From the NCBI GenBank assembly GCA_945834965.1, contig CAMAHZ010000049.1:1-8049 (forward strand): 8,049 bases of DNA. Direction: 5' to 3'. A program made the position numbers and the translations under genes. This document shows, piece after piece, positions 4,680 to 8,049 of the stretch. The stretch is from an uncultured Clostridia bacterium (lineage in GTDB: Bacteria > Bacillota > Clostridia > Christensenellales > Borkfalkiaceae). Each line of letters starts with the position of its first letter. The stretch's first letter is position 1. The notes beneath the pieces are model-generated. The model ran no database searches. It was not told the origin of the DNA and saw nothing but the letters and a program-made list of their open reading frames with translations.

Positions 4680-7600
4680 ATGGCAGATAAGGGAAGAAAA
4701 GGAAGCAGAAACAGCAGCGGCTCAAGCTCGGTCGCCGTTGGTATAATCTCGTTCCTTCTCGGATTTTTGTTCGCTTTTATAGTACTATTCGGCAGTATCT
4801 TCGGCGTGGGCTACGTCGCGGCTACTACTGATATTAATAAGGTTTTCGAGCTGTTTGGTCTGGAAAACAAGAACGCGGGATACGACGAGAGCGACCCCGA
4901 CAGCAATAAATATAATTACATAAACGCCGACCAGGCGCCCAACATCTATTCGCTCGTAACCGAAGTCATCAAGATGGCTAACGAAGGGCTTGGCGAGATT
5001 AACCTTAACAAGATTGACGCGCTCGCACCCGTAACCGACGCCGTTTTGAATATGGCTTACGGCTTTATCGACGACGTGGTAGACTTCGATAAGGAGTATT
5101 TTGAGGACGTGTCGTTGACTTCGATAATCGACTCGGTTACGAATTCTCTATACTACGTGCGCACGTCTAAGCTCGTTGAAATGCTCAACAACAAGATGGG
5201 CTATTCCGTCGACCTTTCCGAAATCCCCATCGTAAGCTATTTAATCGACGGCGTAGAATCTTCCTACGCAACCGTCAAGGGTATGGACGAAAGCTTTAAA
5301 CTGCCCGTACTTTTCGATTATTACGTAAACGACGGTAGTGCAATCGGCTACAGCCGCAGCGTTGCCGACCCCGAAGGTATTTCGGCTTATCCTGCAAACT
5401 TCGGCGGAGATACTTCCTTTATTCACGAAACGACGCTTAAAAATTCCGACGGCAACCAGCTCTATAGGGTATATTACGTACCCTGCAAGGTTACCGCAAC
5501 GGGTATAGAAGAAGCGGAATATATCGTAAAGAAAAATGTTCTGGAAGACCCCAACGTAACCTTCAGCAAGGACGGCGCCACGGTTAAACTCAAGTACGTT
5601 TTCAGGACGGTGGAATTCGGTGCGGATACCGACTTTATCGCAGTAAAAAGCAACGTAGTCAACGGCGTCGAAACCTTTGAGTTGGACTATCAGGCAATAG
5701 TAGACGCAAAGAGCTCCGACTCTTCCGCAACGGCGTCTAACCGCTACTTGGGCTATTCCTACTACGAATCGTACGCAAGGAACTACTTCGACGGACCTGA
5801 TAAAAGGGACGAAAACGACAGTATGTACGGCGTTTCAACCGTAAACAACATCAACTACTTTAAAGACAATTCGGGCAACTTAGTTGAATACGACCCCCTT
5901 CTCATAGCGGATATAATGCTCGACGCACTCAACCCCTTGAACAACGTACCCGTTTCAAGCGTGGTAAACGCAAGTCAGGCAGAGATGGTCAAGGGTATCT
6001 TCGGCGACACTTCGCTCGGCGACATTTTAAGCCAGAAGGTAAACTTTAACGAGCTTGTAAACGACATATACATTTCCACGTTCTTAAAAGACGTGCGTGC
6101 GGACGATAAGGTTATGCCCTATATCGTGTATAACCTTACGGGCATTAAGCAGAACGGCTCGGGTAACTACACCGCAATCTACGATAGAGACGGCGAAAAT
6201 GTAGTCGCAAACTTGGTGGTAGAAGACGGCATAATCAAATCTATAACCAACTCGGTAACGGGTGACAAGATTAAGGGCAACACCGTTGCGGACTTAAAGA
6301 CCTTGACTAACGGCTTGACCTTAGACGTGTTCATCGACTGCAAGGCGGACGACGCGATTATGGCTTACCTTGGCTACGGCATAACCGACGTGGAAAAGGT
6401 GGTTGGTCAAAGCTACACGCATATAGGCAAAATAGGAAGTAAAACCGTTTATATCTACACGGACGACGGCGGTATTATAACTAAGGTCATTGACGAAAAC
6501 GATATAGAAGTGGGCGGAACGAAGATTGACGAAGTATCCGAAAGGGTAAACACGATTATGGACGTTCTCTCTTTGCCCGATTTCATTAAGGTTGACCCCG
6601 CCGACGGCATTATGGCTTACCTTGGCTACGGCGTGTACGACGTGGTTGAAAGTCACGGCGTAAACGACGGTAAAGAGTACAGCCACGTCGGCTCGTATAT
6701 GCACAACGGTACCGAAGTTACTGTATATATCTCCACCGAGATAGACGAAGGCAAGCTTGTAGTAAACGGCGTATGGCACGGCGAAGGAAGGGTTTCCGGC
6801 ACGAAGATTAACGGCGTTTCCGAAAGGTTAGACAATATTACTAACGTAATATCCATAACCGAATTTATAGATATCGACCCCGACGACGCAATTATGGCGT
6901 TTATCGGCTACGGCATTTCGGGCTGTGAAGCGGCTACGGGTACCGACGCTTTAGGCAACAGCTACGACTATAAGGCAAACTATAAGACCGCAGGCGGCAC
7001 TAATCTTAACTGCTACTTAACCGTCGACGCCGAAGGTGTGGCAAAAGACGTGTGGGTCATCATTGACGGGGCTAAGGTTGCGGTAAAAGGCACTAAAATC
7101 GGTGCCGTGCCCGACAGAATCAGCGCCTTGACGGATACGCTTACAATCGGCGAAATCATAACCGTAGACGGCAGTTCGTCTATGATATTACAGGCGATTA
7201 AGGATACGACTATCGGCGGTCTGGACGAAAGGATTAACGAGCTTACCGTCAGCGACGTGCTAACTCAGGAGCAGATTGATAACAACAGCATACTGCCGCA
7301 GTTAAAGGATACTAAGATTACTCAACTCGGTACGGAGATAGATAAGGTCATAATTCAGCGTATTTATGCCGAAAATATTTACGGCGTTGCGGCAAATTCC
7401 GACCCTGCACTTGCAACTACCTTCAATTCTGCATACCTATACTACGAATTAGTAGACGGCAGCTACGTACTCACCGAGAAGAATTGCGCAGGCTTGACCG
7501 ATACCGAATACGACAACGCTTTAGGCAAGCTCACGCAGGACGACTGGAACAACAGAGGCGATAAGCAGTACTACACATACGGTGCAGCTAAGGGTATGTG

Positions 7601-7916
7601 GAAGTTGATACTTTACAGGGTAGAAGGTAATACCAAGACCGAAAAGGCGTACACCTTAAACAACTTTAACAACATGGTGAATTCCTGTGCGGAAAGCGTT
7701 TATAACTCAACGCTGGGCGAGCTTAAGGACGCTAAGATTATTTCAAACACAACCAACCTTGATAAGTATATGAAGGCAGGTTCGTTGTACATAACGGTTG
7801 ATGCAAGCGGCAACCCTACGACTACTCCTAACCAGAGCGAAGCAAAGAAGATGAGCGAATTGACTTTAAGGCAATTGCTCGATTCCGTAATTAAGTTTAT
7901 GGGTTCAGATAGCTAA
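4680..7916 (+). CDS. large membrane-anchored protein with tandem extracellular repeats, unknown function
   Basis: 1078 residues; I do not recognise the family. Residues 1-17 are a short basic, Gly/Ser-rich tail (K4, R6, K7, R10), followed by one long hydrophobic segment (about 18-48, rich in Gly and Phe). This predicts a signal anchor or long signal peptide with the remaining ~1030 residues outside. Residues 50-440 are acidic and Tyr/Asn-rich without a known motif. From about 471 there are tandem modules centred on (D)D-x-[IV]-M-x-[YF]-[LI]-x-Y-G at M479 (degenerate), M561, M645 and M739, spaced 82, 84 and 94 residues. The last three carry a following G-T-K-I-x3-V-x2-R block (I616, I710, I807). 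A fifth copy begins near 826 and degenerates. Shorter D-T-x-I-x2-L-type blocks recur at 442-451, 842-861 and 877-894. There is no LPXTG, SLH, choline-binding or enzymatic motif and no second membrane segment. It has its own promoter and Shine-Dalgarno; base composition matches its neighbours. A surface structural or adhesive role is a guess. Confidence 0.85.
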   Translation: MADKGRKGSRNSSGSSSVAVGIISFLLGFLFAFIVLFGSIFGVGYVAATTDINKVFELFGLENKNAGYDESDPDSNKYNYINADQAPNIYSLVTEVIKMANEGLGEINLNKIDALAPVTDAVLNMAYGFIDDVVDFDKEYFEDVSLTSIIDSVTNSLYYVRTSKLVEMLNNKMGYSVDLSEIPIVSYLIDGVESSYATVKGMDESFKLPVLFDYYVNDGSAIGYSRSVADPEGISAYPANFGGDTSFIHETTLKNSDGNQLYRVYYVPCKVTATGIEEAEYIVKKNVLEDPNVTFSKDGATVKLKYVFRTVEFGADTDFIAVKSNVVNGVETFELDYQAIVDAKSSDSSATASNRYLGYSYYESYARNYFDGPDKRDENDSMYGVSTVNNINYFKDNSGNLVEYDPLLIADIMLDALNPLNNVPVSSVVNASQAEMVKGIFGDTSLGDILSQKVNFNELVNDIYISTFLKDVRADDKVMPYIVYNLTGIKQNGSGNYTAIYDRDGENVVANLVVEDGIIKSITNSVTGDKIKGNTVADLKTLTNGLTLDVFIDCKADDAIMAYLGYGITDVEKVVGQSYTHIGKIGSKTVYIYTDDGGIITKVIDENDIEVGGTKIDEVSERVNTIMDVLSLPDFIKVDPADGIMAYLGYGVYDVVESHGVNDGKEYSHVGSYMHNGTEVTVYISTEIDEGKLVVNGVWHGEGRVSGTKINGVSERLDNITNVISITEFIDIDPDDAIMAFIGYGISGCEAATGTDALGNSYDYKANYKTAGGTNLNCYLTVDAEGVAKDVWVIIDGAKVAVKGTKIGAVPDRISALTDTLTIGEIITVDGSSSMILQAIKDTTIGGLDERINELTVSDVLTQEQIDNNSILPQLKDTKITQLGTEIDKVIIQRIYAENIYGVAANSDPALATTFNSAYLYYELVDGSYVLTEKNCAGLTDTEYDNALGKLTQDDWNNRGDKQYYTYGAAKGMWKLILYRVEGNTKTEKAYTLNNFNNMVNSCAESVYNSTLGELKDAKIISNTTNLDKYMKAGSLYITVDASGNPTTTPNQSEAKKMSELTLRQLLDSVIKFMGSDS
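6357..6632 (+). repeat. near-identical DNA repeat inside the large protein gene
   Basis: The 24 bases at 6357-6380 recur without a mismatch at 6609-6632, exactly 252 bp (84 codons) away, encoding IMAYLGYG. A third, diverged copy starts at 6891. Synonymous positions are also identical between the first two copies, which points to recent duplication or gene conversion of the module. Confidence 0.8.
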
Positions 7917-7928
7917 AATGTTGCAAAA

Positions 7929-7940
7929 TTGGCTTGCCAA
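7929..7940. repeat. small hairpin after the large repeat protein gene
   Basis: TTGG-CTTG-CCAA is a perfect inverted repeat 12 bp after the stop codon. Without a T-run on the plus strand it is not a convincing terminator. Confidence 0.3.
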
Positions 7941-7945
7941 ACTAA

Positions 7946-7975
7946 TTGACAAACCGTTTAATATTATTGTATTAT
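7946..7975 (+). promoter_or_regulatory. strong sigma-A promoter for the gene beyond the right edge
   Basis: TTGACA (7946-7951), a perfect -35 box, 18 bp, then TATTAT (7970-7975); an overlapping TATAAT lies at 7973-7978. It is the closest to consensus in the window and suggests a highly expressed downstream gene. Confidence 0.8.
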
Positions 7976-8002
7976 AATTAGGCATTAAAAAAATGTCTAT
8001 AT

Positions 8003-8049
8003 TACCTTGAATACCGTAGGTGGTATTCCGATTAAGTCCGGGAGGTGAA
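8003..8049 (+). promoter_or_regulatory. structured leader and Shine-Dalgarno of a gene starting outside the window
   Basis: GAATACC (8009-8015) and GGTATTC (8022-8028) form a perfect 7-bp hairpin with the loop GTAGGT. GGGAGG (8040-8045) is a strong Shine-Dalgarno; its AGGT (8043-8046) can pair with ACCT (8004-8007) just before the hairpin, and CCG (8028-8030) with CGG (8039-8041). A short leader that can mask its own ribosome binding site, behind a strong promoter, resembles the autoregulatory leaders of Firmicutes ribosomal protein operons, perhaps the L21/L27 type. That match is an unverified impression. The start codon is not in the window. Confidence 0.45.

Noticed and set aside
6321..6779. 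152-codon open frame opposite the large protein gene
   Set aside because: It is the mirror of the repeated modules; its own internal repeats simply reflect those of the real gene, and it has no start signals.
7993..8010. five-codon leader peptide (ATG to TGA)
   Set aside because: It lies about 15 nt from the predicted transcription start with no ribosome binding site; probably chance.

Overview
The window looks like a chromosomal stretch from a Gram-positive, low-to-mid GC bacterium, most likely a member of the Clostridia. The grounds are sigma-A style promoters (TTGCAT or TTGACA, 17-18 bp, TATAAT or TATTAT), GGGAGG ribosome binding sites, a SpoIIE/RsbU-type phosphatase and a DgkB/YegS-type lipid kinase. 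The placement is inferred from gene content and sequence style. No rRNA, tRNA, prophage, transposase or CRISPR locus is visible.

Layout. 1-395 (+): the 3' part of a dUTPase gene (dut). 396-1026: a 630-bp gene-free stretch packed with secondary structure. It holds a 119-bp imperfect palindromic element with an internal hairpin (400-518), a short direct repeat (541-579), a GTCATTGCG...GGCAATCCC dispersed-repeat-like palindrome (590-632), six small hairpins in a row with GATTTAATC-type linkers (675-800), another hairpin (865-895) and a strong, probably bidirectional terminator (953-979) between the convergent dut and phosphatase genes. 1027-2979 (-): a two-gene operon, lipid kinase followed 3 nt later by a PAS-PP2C phosphatase. 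2980-3134: a compact divergent promoter region with mirrored -35 boxes and a perfect 17-bp palindrome over the predicted start of the lipid kinase transcript. 3135-4475 (+): CCA-adding tRNA nucleotidyltransferase. 4680-7916 (+): a 1078-residue membrane-anchored, probably surface-exposed repeat protein of no family I recognise, with its own promoter and a roughly 110-nt leader. 7917-8049: promoter, structured leader and ribosome binding site of a gene that starts just outside the window.

How the genes relate. dut (nucleotide pool sanitation), cca (tRNA maturation) and the lipid kinase are housekeeping functions with separate promoters. The phosphatase is co-transcribed with the kinase, but no STAS-domain or anti-sigma partner lies nearby. 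The two items most worth following are the large repeat protein and the dense structured intergenic region after dut. Both are described here from sequence alone and neither could be compared with other genomes.
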